Positions 22,179 to 34,702 of a stretch of DNA of 64,000 nucleotides are shown here, piece by piece. Both the position numbers and the translations under genes were made by a program. The DNA comes from Flammula alnicola. Lineage: Eukaryota > Basidiomycota > Agaricomycetes > Agaricales > Strophariaceae. Where the stretch lies: NCBI GenBank assembly GCA_015499995.1, contig JADNRV010000156.1:1-64000 (forward strand). Reading direction: 5' to 3'. Under the pieces are notes generated by a model. The model saw nothing but the letters and a program-made list of their open reading frames with translations, had not been told where the DNA came from and did not search any database. Position 1 is the first letter of the stretch, and each line of letters begins with the position of its first letter.

Positions 22179-25100
22179 TCAACCAAACGTTGACGCTGCA
22201 CCAACTAGTCTTGTACTCACCTCCGCCCCTTTCTCGAGCAGCAGCGTCACGATCGCCTCGTGACCTCTGAACGACGCCGCCTGGAGTGCATTACCAAATA
22301 CTCCTCCCTGTGCATTCACATCCGCCCCCTTCTCGAGCAGCAGCTTCGCGAGTGCCTCGTGACCTCTGAACGACGCCGCCTGGAGTGCATTACCATATTC
22401 TCCCTGTGCATTCACGTCCGCCCCCTTCTCGAGCAGCAGCTTCACGATCGCCTCGTGACCTTCGAACGACGCCGCTCGGAGTGCATTACCATATTCTCCC
22501 TGTGCATTCACGTCCGCCCCCTTCTCGAGCAGCAGCTTCACGATCACCTCGTGACCTCTGAACGACGCCGCCTGGAGTGCATTACCAAATACTCCTCCCT
22601 GTGCATTCACATCCGGCCCCTTCTCGAGCAGCAGCTTCACGATTGCCTCGTGACCTTTGAACGACGCCGCTTGGAGTGTATTACCATAATATCCTCCCTG
22701 TGCATTCACGTCCGCCCCCTTCTCGAGCAGCAGCTTCGCGAGTGCCTCGTGACCTCTGAACGACGCCGCCTGGAGTGCATTACCATACCTTCCTCCCTGT
22801 GCATTCACGTCTGCCCCCTTCTCGAACAGCAGCTTCACGATCGCCTCGCGACCTCCTATCGATGCTGCCTGGAGTGCATTACCATATTCTCCTCCCTGCG
22901 CATTCAAATCCACCTTGGTCTCAAGTAGGCATTCTGACACATGTTGTAGCCCAGCTAGGGAGGCATAGTAAAGAGGAGGTGCAATTTCAGACTGGCGTCT
23001 TGATAGCTTGCACCCGCATTGCTGATCGAAATCCCAAATTCGGACCCAATTGACAAACGGAGCGGTCTCCGGGTTGAACAGGTTTGTTATCAGGGAAAGC
23101 TTTGGTGTACTGACTTTGCCAGATGCCACGTGGGAAATCCAGTACTGCGCTGCGTACTGTGCGAGTGGCGAGTGATATAGCACAGCATCTGTCAGTGGCT
23201 CAAATGAGTCGAATTGTAGAAGATATGCGACTGAGATTTGGGCGATTGTTGAATGAGCGTCTTTCTCGCTAATACTGAAATTTGTCTCGACATCCACTGA
23301 GAGCAGATACTCTTTGACGGAGAAGTGTGAAAGCTTTATGGTCCCTGTGTTATTTGTCAATAAATATCATTATACAATATCGGCCTGGCCACCATACCTT
23401 GTGATTCAGTGACGAGACTAGAGCATCTCAACAATACACCCTGTGGATGCTGATACCGACGCGCAGCTTTATAGACTGGTCCATCTTCCGACTCCAAGTC
23501 CACAGCGGCGGCTTCGGCAATCTCGGTAACTGTCATTGGCCGCTTGGAAAAGGCCAGCCACTGCAGGAATACTCTGGTATCACCAATGTAGTCCGTGTCG
23601 ATAGTTTCCAGTATCCGTTTATATGTCTCATCTAGACCCTTGGGTAGGCGGGCTAGCTGCGTGTTTACTTCATGTGGGCTCTGGCATTTGGCCAACGCAT
23701 CAAGCTGTAATGAAACCCATCGAAATCTAAGAGACGATTAGTGGAAATTCAACAATGTATCGAATTGTTAAGATGAACGTACGACCCGTCCGCGCTCTCG
23801 ATAATTGCGGCTTTTATCTCTTCTCTCATCTTTTCGCCCCAACGCTCAAATTTCGATGTGACTTCATGTTCGATAAAAGTTGAAATATCCCGGTTTGCGG
23901 TTGCCTCTCCAACGTCAACACAACCAGAACCAATCTTCCCAAGAATAGTTTCAATCTTATGCAACGGCCGACTCGTGACCATCAAGTGAAGCCGAAGAGC
24001 TCCCGCATTCCGCATCTCAGAGGTGATTTCGTCAATCCACTTCAGTGTCTTTTCGTGTTCAGTGCATTCGTCAAGAGCATCAATAAGAATGTGTGGATGG
24101 GGGAATTGTTGGAGAATATGCTGCAGTGCGTCCTGAAGTTCACGAATTGACGGCTGCTGACGACGTCCACAGCGACTGTGTAAATCCACCAATGCTGTAG
24201 GTATACCGCCACCGCATTGCTCCCAAAATTGAAAAATGAGGGATCGGATGCACTTGTCGTGCACCTGCAATTCTTTCTGGGAATCCCTCCCATCAAAAAA
24301 GAAATATGCCGTCCCCAGAGATGCATCTGTCCTGAGGGTTTTATCAATGACAGATGCGCTGAAAAGATGTTCGGTGATTCTTAATGATGTACCGCGCATA
24401 ACGAGACTCACCATAGAATACTTTTACCGCAACCCGCTGTAAAAATATTTAACACAAATTTGGTTTATTGTATTGAGGCCCTTACCCTTTCCCTTGATCC
24501 AAAGAAACCCGGGGGTTTCGATCCAATCACGAAAATGTTCGCCGTCGAGGAACCAGGAGCAGGTGTCGGCTTGACGTTTATCGAGCGCTTCATTGCGATT
24601 CCAGGAGCTGTCAGGTGCGGAAAGCCATTTATAAATCTTCTCGGCTTTCGTAATTGACAAAGTTAGTTTTCATTATTGAAACTGGCAATAAGCAAGCAGC
24701 ACCCAGCTGGTCATCCTTGATGATAGTGACCGCATTCTCTACAAAGACCGTCAGTCGTAAAGACCAGAAGGATACTTCAAGGAAGCGCCATGTACCAACC
24801 CTACCGACACCGTCCTTGATTTCCTTCCTCACTCTTCGATCGAATTTTGCTAAGAGATCGGCGCACGATTTCTTGGACTCGTCAATACGAGACTTCAAAT
24901 CATCGGATATCTGGATCTTGAGAGTCCGTGCTACAAGCAAACGATCAGTAAATGTGATGGTAGAAGAAATGAGATTGAATTTGATTGAATTACCTGCGTA
25001 GCACAATTTCGTATACTCATCAATGAGCGACGCGATTTGGAGTGATTGACGGCTGATCTCTTCAAGAACATTGGGAGTGTCTGCGATCACTGGCAGGTTT

Positions 25101-26058
25101 GGAGCCGCGTTTGCAGCGCCTAACATTTCTCGCAAAGTGTCCGCCAGTTCTCGAATGGAGTCATCCTGGATATCCGTCACCTGTACAGCCTACACGGGAA
25201 ATAGTACCCAATATCCATATCAGTTCCATGCGATGCTGTCTGATTATTCACCTCATAAATGCGGGACAACACAGTCCATGATGCTTTGAGTATCGGGTGC
25301 GCCTGGTCACCGACATCCTATCAGCCAGAGTGCGAATGAGTGGAGGACCCTTGTGACGTACATGGGAGAGATTGTCCATGATGTTCTTCGTCAACTGTAA
25401 CGCTTTCCCGAGAGTCGAAGCGGTGTTGATTATTGCCTTATTGCTTGGTAGGCGAGACACATCAGCGTCGACCTTTTCCATGAACGTTTTGACGTTGCTG
25501 TCAGATTCGGAAACACGAGACAGGCCCATCTTCATTTTGGCGGAAATGGGGTCTCCTTTCTTATCCGTCAGGTCGAGAAGCGTATCTAGGTCAATCAGTT
25601 TCAATATGTGAATAAATCCATGCATCGAACTTAGTACTCACCATTTTCGAGTAAATCCACGACTTTTCCTTTGTGCAGTCCAACTACCGAAGTCAACAAG
25701 CGTGCCCTTTTACGGTATATCTTGATTGTGATCGTTGACGAGGGAGAGAACCATCTGATAGAAAGAGGCGAGTGAGTAGGTAATATTGACTAGGAGGCAA
25801 TGCCAGTGGGAGGACGAAAACTGACATTTTCTTGTCCGCTTCCCATTCCCAAGTAAACACTGTTTCGCCAGACTCGGCGTTTGTCGACTTCGCAACTTTT
25901 GTTTCCTTCTTCGAGTTCGCGACTTCCTTGTCATCCACATGAAATTCCACAAAGTACTGCCGTTTCGCAGTCGGTTTCTCCTTTTCAAAATCGCCTTCGA
26001 CCTCGATTCCTAGATCCCAATCAGTGGCGTGGAATTGCAAGGCCGTTATCGCCAACAT
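22179..26058 (-). CDS. NLR-like STAND protein: C2-like, helical, NACHT, ankyrin repeats
   Basis: Start ATG at 26058 (MLAITALQFHATDWDLG), a C2-like N-terminal segment. A helical region (25650-24800) follows, with HPILKASWTVLSRIYE and DSIRELADTLREML typical of fungal NLR N-domains. The NACHT ATPase has Walker A GKAGCGKS, split by an intron between 24486 and 24436, and Walker B HILIDALDECTE. A winged-helix part has FLQWLAFSKRPMTVTEIAEAA and LSHFSVKEYLLS. The end holds one degenerate and seven near-identical 32-33-residue ankyrin repeats (22200-22920). Such proteins act as cytosolic sensors, for example in non-self recognition, with ankyrins as the variable recognition part. The stop is at 22179. 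Several introns of about 50 bp are inferred and no disabling break was seen. Confidence 0.82.
22200..22890 (-). repeat. Seven near-identical ankyrin repeat units
   Basis: Units of 99 bp (two of them 96 bp, lacking one Gly codon) encode YGNALQAASFRGHEAIVKLL plus EKGADVNAQG. Differences between units are few. This is the 3' end of the NLR gene. Confidence 0.9.
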
Positions 26059-26059
26059 A

Positions 26060-27560
26060 TTAGTGCTCACTCGTTAAGGTCGCGCTAAGTAGCAACGGCT
26101 GATCGCTCTGCATAGTTATGTATAAGCGTCAGAGTCTCGATGAGGAGGAAGAGAAGAATGAGGGGGATAGCACTGCCTCGTTGTCGTGGTTCACGTTCAG
26201 CGCTTTAGCCCAACGCGATGCGCACTGCATTCAAGGCTGTGTGAATGGACTCAACCCCAAAAATAGCCTCCTGTCAACCCTCCGTGTAGAAATGCTGAGG
26301 CTTAGACGACCAAAACGCAAACACGAATCATAGTAGATGAGCTGGATGATACCGCCTTGGGTAGCGCTGATTTTTGGACATACTTTATGTTAAACGAACC
26401 CGTTTCCCATAAAATTTACATACATACTCATATACTTAAGTCCAAATCCAAATGGATATCCCAATCGACGTCTGGGCTACCTTTGAGACATCGCAACGTG
26501 ACGAACTGAAGGGCTCAGGCCATCCGTGTGCAATCGCCAAGGATTTTTACAACACCGCCAAATGCGATTCAGCAGGCGACTGTCCCTGGGCAGCATTCAG
26601 CGTCGAATTTAATGCCAAAGAAGAGTTTCTTGCTGACGCACCAAGCTGGAAATACGAAGCGTTATAATTCCGTCCGTGTCATGCTCGACATCCTTGACAG
26701 CACCCAAACCCAAACTCTGAAGAACCAGGGTGGGCGAGACGAATAGCGCTGTCCGACCACCGACAAACGTTATCGGTCTAGCGTCGATCGTTGTCAAAAT
26801 TGGCCTGATTTCTTGTTCTGGAGCACTGATGGTGAGTAACAGGAAGAGCTGCGACGCGGGCAAAGAAGGTATGTACCCTATCAGCACCGGATCCGGCAAC
26901 GAATGGGTTTTCCCTGTGGGTGCAAGACGCCGTCGATGCAGTGAGTCATCGTTCGGAGGGCGAAAGGTATGATAACGGCGGGTTGTGTACGGGATCGCGA
27001 TGAACCAACGTGGTTTCAAGGAGGTGCGTAAGTCGCCATGCGCGAGGAAGAGAGGGGTCTACTTTGAAAGAGAGGCATCAAGCCTCGTAAAACGGAGGAG
27101 GCCTAATTGGAGGGTGAATTTGCGCTTGTACTGATGGGGTGAGATTTGTTGCATGAGGGTTGGACGCAATCACGCCTGCCCCGGCGGCCTTCTAAGTCGG
27201 GCGAGAGGAATATGGATGTCGTCGATGTTTTCGGAGGATTGAGTGGGTTAGAGTACAAATATTTCGCATCGACATTGCAGCCGGCCCAAGCTAAGAGCGA
27301 TGGAAGGAACTCTGTAGGGGTCGACGTTGAAGGCAGCGCTGACGTGGTACCATTTTTCGCTACAATAATTTATTTGGTTGAAGGAGCCGGAAAAAAGGTG
27401 ATATGCGACGTCGTTCGACTTGTAATATTGCAACTGGGACTGCAGGAACATGAGACTGGAAGAAAACAAGACGACGTGGGGAGGAGTCGACGTACGTAGA
27501 ATAGCCAGAAATTCGCAAGCATCACCATAGAGCCACAGTCCTAGCGAATATATAGACATA
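26060..27560. other. No recognised gene
   Basis: An open frame at 26452-26667 (+) starts with ATG (MDIPIDVWATFETSQ) and has a Cys/Asp-rich end. A minus-strand frame at 27019-26609 is 136 codons long. Neither shows a family motif I know. They overlap between 26609 and 26667, so at most one is likely to be real. Confidence 0.3.
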
Positions 27561-27574
27561 TTCCATCTAAGAAT

Positions 27575-28200
27575 TTAGTCTTCCTCGTCTCCGACCCGTT
27601 TCTCGGCTTCTGCTTCTGCGGTGGCGTCGGTTTGAGGGCCAGCGGCAGCTACGATGTATAAAAAATGTTAGATAGTGAAAGATACTTAAGAATGTAAGAT
27701 GGAAACGTACGTCCGAACATGCTTGGGGTCATGAAAGGGCGCTTCAGATCGCCAACGGCGGGCTGGCCGAGGATGTGGGGTCGTAAAGGTTCTTGATGCC
27801 CATTGGGTGAACTTGAAGGTAGGTGTGCATGACGCCCATCATGGCGACGCCAACGTACAAGGAGCGCAGCTAGAGGAAGGAGGTCAGAAAAAGTGTTTCA
27901 GTTGGGGAAGAGTGGAGAGACGGACGAGTTTTGATGCGTTGATGTCTTGTCCATCATAATCGCGAACGGTCGAAGATGACGGACCATTGAAGAAGCAAGC
28001 TTCACTACACTGCGCGTCAGTGGGACGTGGTTTGAAAGAGAGAAGCTAACCGTATTCGAGCACCGTCTGGTCATTCTTCCGCTGGAAACTAGAGTGAGCT
28101 TTAACAATGCAATTAGGGTAATAAAATGAGCGACCTACGGCGAGAGAAACGCAGTAGTATATAGCCAGAATTATGACACAGGACGATATATCCTCTGCAG
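27575..28200 (-). pseudogene. PHO88: PHO88/SND3-like membrane protein, frameshifted
   Basis: Read on the minus strand, exon pieces encode RKNDQTVLEY (about 28085-28050), then VRDYDGQDINASKL, LRSLYVGVAMMGVMHTYLQV with GIKNLYD, and HILGQPAVGDLKRPFMTPSM. The tail is EAEAEKRVGDEED. This is the order in Pho88, an ER membrane protein of the SND targeting route that was first linked to phosphate transport. Two joins do not keep frame: LEY to the next exon near 28005, and LYD to HILGQ near 27790, where the original frame meets TGA after about ten codons. The N-terminal membrane segment is not clearly present. I read it as a decaying copy. Confidence 0.65.
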
Positions 28201-28234
28201 ACATAGGTGAGCACAAAGGTGAGCACGTCGTGCA

Positions 28235-28954
28235 AGGACCCTGCTTTATGCTGTCAGATGTCCGATCCCTATGCGGACGGAAATGGCCTTAAAATCCAGC
28301 CTATGTTCGATCCTTATGCGGACGGAAACCGAAAAATTTGGCCGGACGTCCGATCCAAACAGGGTCCGGTAGTGGCCGGTCGGTACGCAGGTCCGATCCC
28401 AAATTCGTACATTTGTACATGGTTGTCGATGGTCCTTTGTATCAAACACGACCAACAAAATTTCTTTGTTGATCGCCACCTCCACATATCGCAGATCGCA
28501 AGTGCCGTTACTGTATCGATATTCTCAATGACTTCTAAGGCAAGACGGAGGGCGTTGATGGCTCCAACGGTTACGATCTGGTGAGGATCTTAATTTTCAA
28601 TATGCAGATATCAGCTTGTTAAGTGCCTTGCCGTAGAATCCTTGGACCCCTCATCATCATCGCGCTCTACATAGAATCTCCGTCAGGCAGCGTCGGGCTG
28701 AACGCAACCTTGGTTTTATTTTATTTCTTTTTCAATTTAATTTTTTGGTATGTTTCTACCTAAAATAAATGTCCGATCCCCTATGCGGACGGAATTTGGC
28801 CTGCAGTATGTATCATCTGCTATGCGGACGGAAATGGGGTCAAAAAGGTAGGTCCGATCCTTATGCGGACGGAACCAGCAAAAAAACGTCCGTACATAAG
28901 TGCAAAAATTTGGCCATTTTGGATCGGACATCTGACAACATAAAGCAGGGTCCT
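28235..28954. mobile_element. 720-bp element with 34-bp inverted ends
   Basis: Bases 28235-28268 and the reverse complement of 28921-28954 match at 33 of 34 positions, starting AGGACCCTGCTTTATG. Inside are repeated copies of TATGCGGACGGAA (about 28269, 28313, 28781, 28820 and 28862). No target duplication is obvious at these borders, so the true ends may differ by a few bases. It encodes no recognisable transposase. Superfamily unassigned. Confidence 0.7.
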
Positions 28955-31268
28955 CCCAAGGTCCGCTTGGTGACAAGTTACGACCCTCCTTCATGACATT
29001 CACTCCTGCAACGCCTCGAGCAATATTGAAGGGTGGATCCAGGAGTCACCACGTTGCTCGTGGGCTGACGATGAGAGTTATGGATGTAACCCGCCCACGG
29101 TATATGAAGTGCGTGACCACCATTATCTTTATCCACGCCTTAATCACTAATAGAACTGTCTAGAGGCATGGTTCCGGACCCGTCTCTGCCCCAACGTACT
29201 ACTCAGGACCCACACTCAGAATTCTCCCGTCTTCGTTTCCCCAGTCTGAACTCTCCGTTGACGCGTCGTCATTGGCATACAAGTCGGGTCATTACGCGTA
29301 TTACTCAGACTCTCGTTCATCTCATTGATTTTCTTTCATGAATCCGAGTATGTCCTTCCTTATCTTCCTCTCTAGTCCTGATCATTAGGCCAATTATATC
29401 GCATGAGCATCTTCGGCTCCATCCATGAACCTCAGGCATCAACTCTGTTTTGCTAGCCATCGAAGAACGTTTCGGAGGAAAATGTAACTCGGAACCGAGA
29501 AGCTCTATGTCGCCCTGGTAGGTGGTTCAGCGGCCCTTGTCCATGTCATCGCCGTAGCCAATCTGGAGGATGGTGCGAGGCCCTTGGTGATGCTTATAGT
29601 GGCGGATTTCGTGTCGTCTGCGTCTGTAAGTACCTTCGTTCTCATTTTAACACATATACGATCACGTATTCATATTTGCTTACCATCGCAGTGTTTGGCA
29701 CCACTCCGACTAGATTTTGTTCTGACCGCGAGACTTACAGCAGAAACAATGCCATGTCCTTCAAATACGCCGATTCATGCGCCTACGCTGGGTCACAGAG
29801 GATGCCTTTAACTTTTAAGTTACGAACGTATAGCGAGCGGGGGCGAGCATGGTCGCGGATCCTGCGCTGATGAGCGTACACGCAGACGGAGGTGGGGCAG
29901 CATCGAACAAGCCTTTTTCGCGAGTCCAGAAGAGTGCGTTCGTCTGTTTTTTTGTATTCATGTTCATCGTAGATAGAAGGCTAATAGGGTATATTATGAT
30001 ACAGTGGCTCGCCTAGCTTTCGCACTCTGGTTCTTCGGACGTACAATGTGGTATGGCAACCACTATTTTTGCACATTTTGTATCCTGCTTTTGACGTTTC
30101 TTTCGTGGAACAGACGAACGGTGATGGAGGTGTCGCCAACGATATCCTAGTACATGAGTTCACCACGGTAACACCAATAGCATGACGAGAGGCAGTACGA
30201 AGCGGTATTTGCGGGACTTTGAATCGCAGGGGCAGGGCGAGGAGAGGTCCGATGTTATGACTGAGTGTGGTTCGTTCGGCCACCCCTAATCGACAGACGC
30301 GTAAGTGTTGTTCAGCGCCTGATTGCCTACCGTTCAAAGCTTCTTTCCTGATTCTCTGGATAGAACCGCTAATCCATGATGATGGCGGTCCTCGACTGTG
30401 GCAAACATGAAGGATGGCGCGTTTTCTTCGCCTTTCAGTTGTCTGATTTCTCTGTGTTTCGTGTGAATAGATATGGGCGAAGCTTGGTCGAACGTGTCAC
30501 CCAACCTCCTGGCTTCGTTAGTCGAGGCCATGGTTGGAAATCTGCCGCTAAGTTCGATCCGTCACACGTCGGGTTCGAGAGGAAATATTGTATTCCTCAC
30601 TCTTTTCATGGATGTACTTCCGTTGCAACTGCTGATCAGGGCTTGGGCAGTATGAGTGCGTCGTATTTCATGGACAAGGACGATATACCAGAAGAGTATC
30701 GCTAGCCCATTTATCCTGTAAGAAATGATGTCGACAAGAAGGCATGCAGCATGAATGATTCCATCTCCTAAGTTTCAAGATCGAAGAGGCGTAATCCGGG
30801 CAAACAATACGACGGTTAGCAAGAACGTGGAGCATGGCCGCGTCTCGCTTCCTCAGAAATCTTTCTCCGCCCCTTTCTCCATGCCGCATTCATCTTTGTC
30901 TAGAAAAAAGCCATCGTCTCTCCTTTGTTTGGCATCCTGCAAGTGGTCCTGCGTATTTGTCCCATCCATGGCTTGGTCGATTAGGTCAGTGTCACATTCG
31001 CTTCCTGCTTTGGCGGCGTCGTCATCATTCGCGTTGGTGCCCAAATGTATATCCGTCCCTCATTGAGCTCTGTTCGACCACGTTTTGTCTGGGGTGGCTC
31101 CGTAGATGTGGCTATAAGCAAACAAACCTTTAGTATTTAACTCATGCTAGGAGTACTCCCTAGAAGTACAGCCCATGGGATAGGTAATATACTCGTACGT
31201 ACAGTCTTCTGGAGTCAATGGGTAGTTCCCCGGCATACACTCTGTTCCCGTCCTCTAGTCCGTGTTAA
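28955..31268. other. No recognised gene
   Basis: Short open frames only, such as 30376-30705 (+). No motif or plausible multi-exon model emerged. An ORF near 29505-29640 reads LVGGSAALVHVIAVANLED-like hydrophobic sequence, but it is short. Confidence 0.35.
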
Positions 31269-31440
31269 AATGGAGATTGCTCCCCGAAGAACTTTGCAAC
31301 TCGAACTTGTACTTGTAGTCAGATTTTGTGTCAGAAGTATTATATGAAAAGCTAGAAATCAGTATTTACTGGTTACCCAGATTTGCCGTATTTATGATTC
31401 CTTGAGCGTGAAATGGAAGGGAGGAAGTGTCAGAATCATC
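31269..31440 (+). repeat. Orphan 3' flank of a lost kinase-like copy
   Basis: This block aligns with the 3' flank of copy 2 (about 34376-34545). It includes ATGGAGATT, CTCCCCGAAGAACTT, TGTACTT-TAGTC, ATTATATGAA and CTACTGGTTAC-like segments in the same order. No exon 4 sequence precedes it, so the coding part of that copy has been deleted. Confidence 0.65.
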
Positions 31441-31874
31441 AAATACTTACACTGACTTACAGCGGAATTTGTTCTGAGAAAAACCCTCAGCAGTCCTCGT
31501 GGAATGGGCAAGGAATGGGCCGTCGCCGTCTGTGTAGTCCTTACGTAATTTTGTCGTGCCTCATCAAAGCCTGCAGCTGCAGGACTCGTCAACGCGATGT
31601 ACATTCAATCCACGACGGCACTATAATCAGTTAAAACTACCAGCAAAGGACGAGAAGGTAAGCATTTATTTTACTTAATTCGAATTTCCTTGCATAAACT
31701 TAAAGCTTAAGGCCTCGCGTCGAATTCTTTGTCCATCACGATACGCTGTAATCTTTGCTGAGCCGCTCAATCCTCACTTTTACTTTGACCTTGGGAAGTT
31801 ACATGCGACAATATTAACGGTGGGCGTTATTGACCACAGACTCTACTTGTGGAAGATACTCATACCCACAAAGT

Positions 31875-31922
31875 GGGCGCCCGAATTTCGATCACTCAAT
31901 ATATGCGCAAAAAGTCAGACAA
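31875..31922 (+). promoter_or_regulatory. Conserved 5' block of the kinase-like family
   Basis: GGCGCCCG, ATTTCGA and CAATATATGCGCAAAAA lie directly before the ATG. The same order is found before copy 3 (about 36929-36977), and the last part before the relic at 3440. Conservation between copies suggests 5' untranslated or core promoter function, or simply recent duplication. Confidence 0.5.
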
Positions 31923-34345
31923 ATGATGGAGTTAAAACCCGATTGTGAGTCTTTTCTCTCGTCATTTTACAAGCACAAAAGTTGAATTTCGGAGCCCTAC
32001 AGTTGCACTTGACATTCAATCCGGGGAATCCTCACAGTCCTTCGCCATCGAAACGTTCGCCGCAGTGGGCGCCGTTCCCGAGATAGAAAAGAGGATTGCG
32101 CAACTCAGCAACGGGCAGGAAGAGTCTGAACACGAATCTAAAGATGCAGAAAATAAGGCGAAAACACAGAAAGAATTCTTCGAAGAGTTGATTCTCGGTA
32201 GAGCGAAGCATGACACTCCATGCATCATCGACATGAAAACCGCCACAGAGGAAGAAAAGACCAAGGAACGCCGACGCCGACTTGACGCGCGTACCACCAG
32301 CCACCGCTTCGTCTTCCAGACATGGCCACGCGACCCCCATGGCAAGGGTATCACCCCCGAAAACAGTCACAGGGGCAAGGAAGCACCAAACGGGCTGCAG
32401 CTCTGGGGCGCGACCTTGTCCGACTTTTATATAGTGTATCGCTGGCCAGACATGCACGATCTACTGACCACGTCGAGTGGAAGCAAATTGGCTGCGTGGA
32501 TGAAGGCGAACGGGGAGTCTTATGCGCAAGATTGCATTGAAGGAGCTGAGGAAGAGGAGGAGCCACGAGAGATACATCCATGCGATATAGGCGAGCGTAT
32601 CGAGGACGCCGAGAGGTTGATCTTCAACAAGAGCTGGATTCTCCAGGGGGAAGGATCTAAAGGGAAAGGAAAAGAGAGAGAAGAATGGGAGCTCCCTCAC
32701 CCTGTAGAGCAACGTTATCCTTCTTTTTTGGCGATCGTGACTGATCAATAACTTTACAGTGGCCGCCAAAGTCTCCGTTTGACCCTAGTGCGTACCCCGC
32801 TCCATGGCCGAGAGAACCATTCACCTCGGAGCCCCTCAACGTGATACCAACTTTGCAAAGCTATCTCCCATCCTTCCGCCTTCCGGCCAAACTTATCGTC
32901 CACGATCCCTGGAACCTGCTCAGCGTAGAAGACAACAGTTATCACGAAGACGAAAAGGTCAAGCCATGGTCGCAGAAGCCAGACATTACGCACGTCTACA
33001 AGCTCAGAATGTCAGAGCAGAACCCGAATCACAGAGTTGAAAGTCTCAAGTCGTTGTTGTCGGAAGATGCCAGAGCCAAGCGCGTGAGGGAGATGTTCTT
33101 ACAGAACCCCCATTCGGACAACGCGTTACCCACAGGATATTTCATCGGACACGAAGAAGCGTTGCCGGGGTCATGCAAGCCACCCATTTATGTTGTGCTT
33201 CCAGAGCAGGCGGTTCGTCTTCCACCGCCAGAGGCACACCTCTACCTCTCGCCTGCAGGCGCCCTTGGAACAGGCAACCATTCTTTCGTGTACAAAGCCG
33301 AACTCGAGCTTGCTCGTGCGTTGCTCGTCAGGCAAGAGATCTGCCATCAATGCATGTTGGAAGACATGGCGAAGATAATTGAGGAGGAAGATGGGAAAAA
33401 CGGAGAACGACGGGATCCGAAGTGGGACCAGCCGAGTGGGCGCCACATGGTAGTGACAAGAAGGAAAACACCCGCTGTCGGAACGATGCAAAATGAGGAG
33501 GGGGTAGAAGAGACTTACCTCATCAAACCCGGTGAAGGGACCATGACGCTCGAATATCAAGGCCCGTTCCGCGTCGTCGAAAGCCGCGTGCAGTACCAGG
33601 ACCTTGCGGTCGGTCCGTACTGCGAGCATATCCGCAAGCAGAAACGCACCATACATCCGCTGACGAGCAAGGTTTACGTCGCTGCAAAGCTGTCAATCGA
33701 GGGCGACGAACACTTGCAGAAGGAGGCGGAGAACTATATGACGTTCCCGAGGCATTTCTTCGAGCACTGGAGTGGGTACAATATTATCAACCCGTTGAAG
33801 GAACCAGTGCCGGTAGGGCCGCTCGTACCTCAGTTTTATGGGTACTACGTGGTGGATGAGGAGATCAAGAATACCGTCGGGGCCGCAGGTAATGGTGCAA
33901 CGATGAATAGAAGGCCGCAGTATCTGAGCCCCATCCTCCTGCTTGAAGACTGTGGAGAGCAGATCGACCCAGGAGAGCTTTCGGTTGATGACCAGTACGC
34001 ATCCGGTCCTGTTTATAATCACTTTTGCTGACGGACTCGAAAACGTTACTCACCAGAACCGAGTGCGCTTCCCTCGTATACCGGTTACACGAAGCAGGCT
34101 GGATCCACGGCTCTGTCGCTCGGCGTAACATAGTCCGCCAGCCAGGGCCGCTCAGCGCATGGCCCCTTGACCGTATCCGCAACAGATATGCGCGCAGCGG
34201 GTTAGGCAAGGACTGGAGCTACCGGCTCATCGACTTTGGCAGGAGCTTCAGCATCGAGGGAATGGAACAGCAATATCGGGGGGAAATTTTGTCTGAGGAG
34301 TCAGGAGTCACCAATTGGGTGTGGGGTATGCAGGATTTACGTTGA
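31923..34345 (+). CDS. Kinase-like family copy 2, predicted pseudokinase
   Basis: Exons 31923-31944, 32003-32703, 32760-33994 and 34057-34345; 2247 nt, 748 aa, in frame. The first half holds an unnamed conserved domain (about residues 75-180) with FVFQTWPRDP, ITPEN, LQLWGATLSDFY and SGSKLAAWMK. The second half is kinase-like: a glycine-rich loop (GTGNHSFVYKAELEL), an insert of about 130 residues with CHQC, the beta-3 strand VAAKLSI with a conserved Lys, and a hinge-like YLSPILLLEDCG. The catalytic loop is HGSVARRNIV, with Ser where active kinases have Asp; the metal-binding LIDFGRS is kept. By family rules it should bind nucleotide but have little or no phosphotransfer activity. This is inference; no substrate is known. 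Confidence 0.82.
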
Positions 34346-34702
34346 GGATGTGTTTTGAGGGCGTCTACACCTGAAAAATGGAGATTAGCTCCCCGAAGAA
34401 CTTGCCAAATGAATGTGTACTTATAGTCAAACTTTGCGTCAGAAACATTATATGAATTGCCTAGAAACAAGAACCTACTGGTTACCGTGATTTTCTGTCT
34501 TTATACGTCCTTGAGCATGAAGTAGAGGGAAGAGAGAAATTTGAACATACCGCAGATGTGGCATGCGGGCCGATTCGCGTCGGCTGTCGGATCAAGACAT
34601 ATGTTACTGTATTGCTTACGTCATTTTGCTGGAATCGTGATTTCCGAGGCTCGAATCTTGATCCTTTCCCAATCTTTCCCCGTGCACGGCCGGCTGGTCA
34701 GC

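Noticed and set aside
22260..22928. 222-codon plus-strand frame over the ankyrin repeats
   Set aside because: Antisense shadow of the repeated ankyrin units; its own repetition is a by-product.
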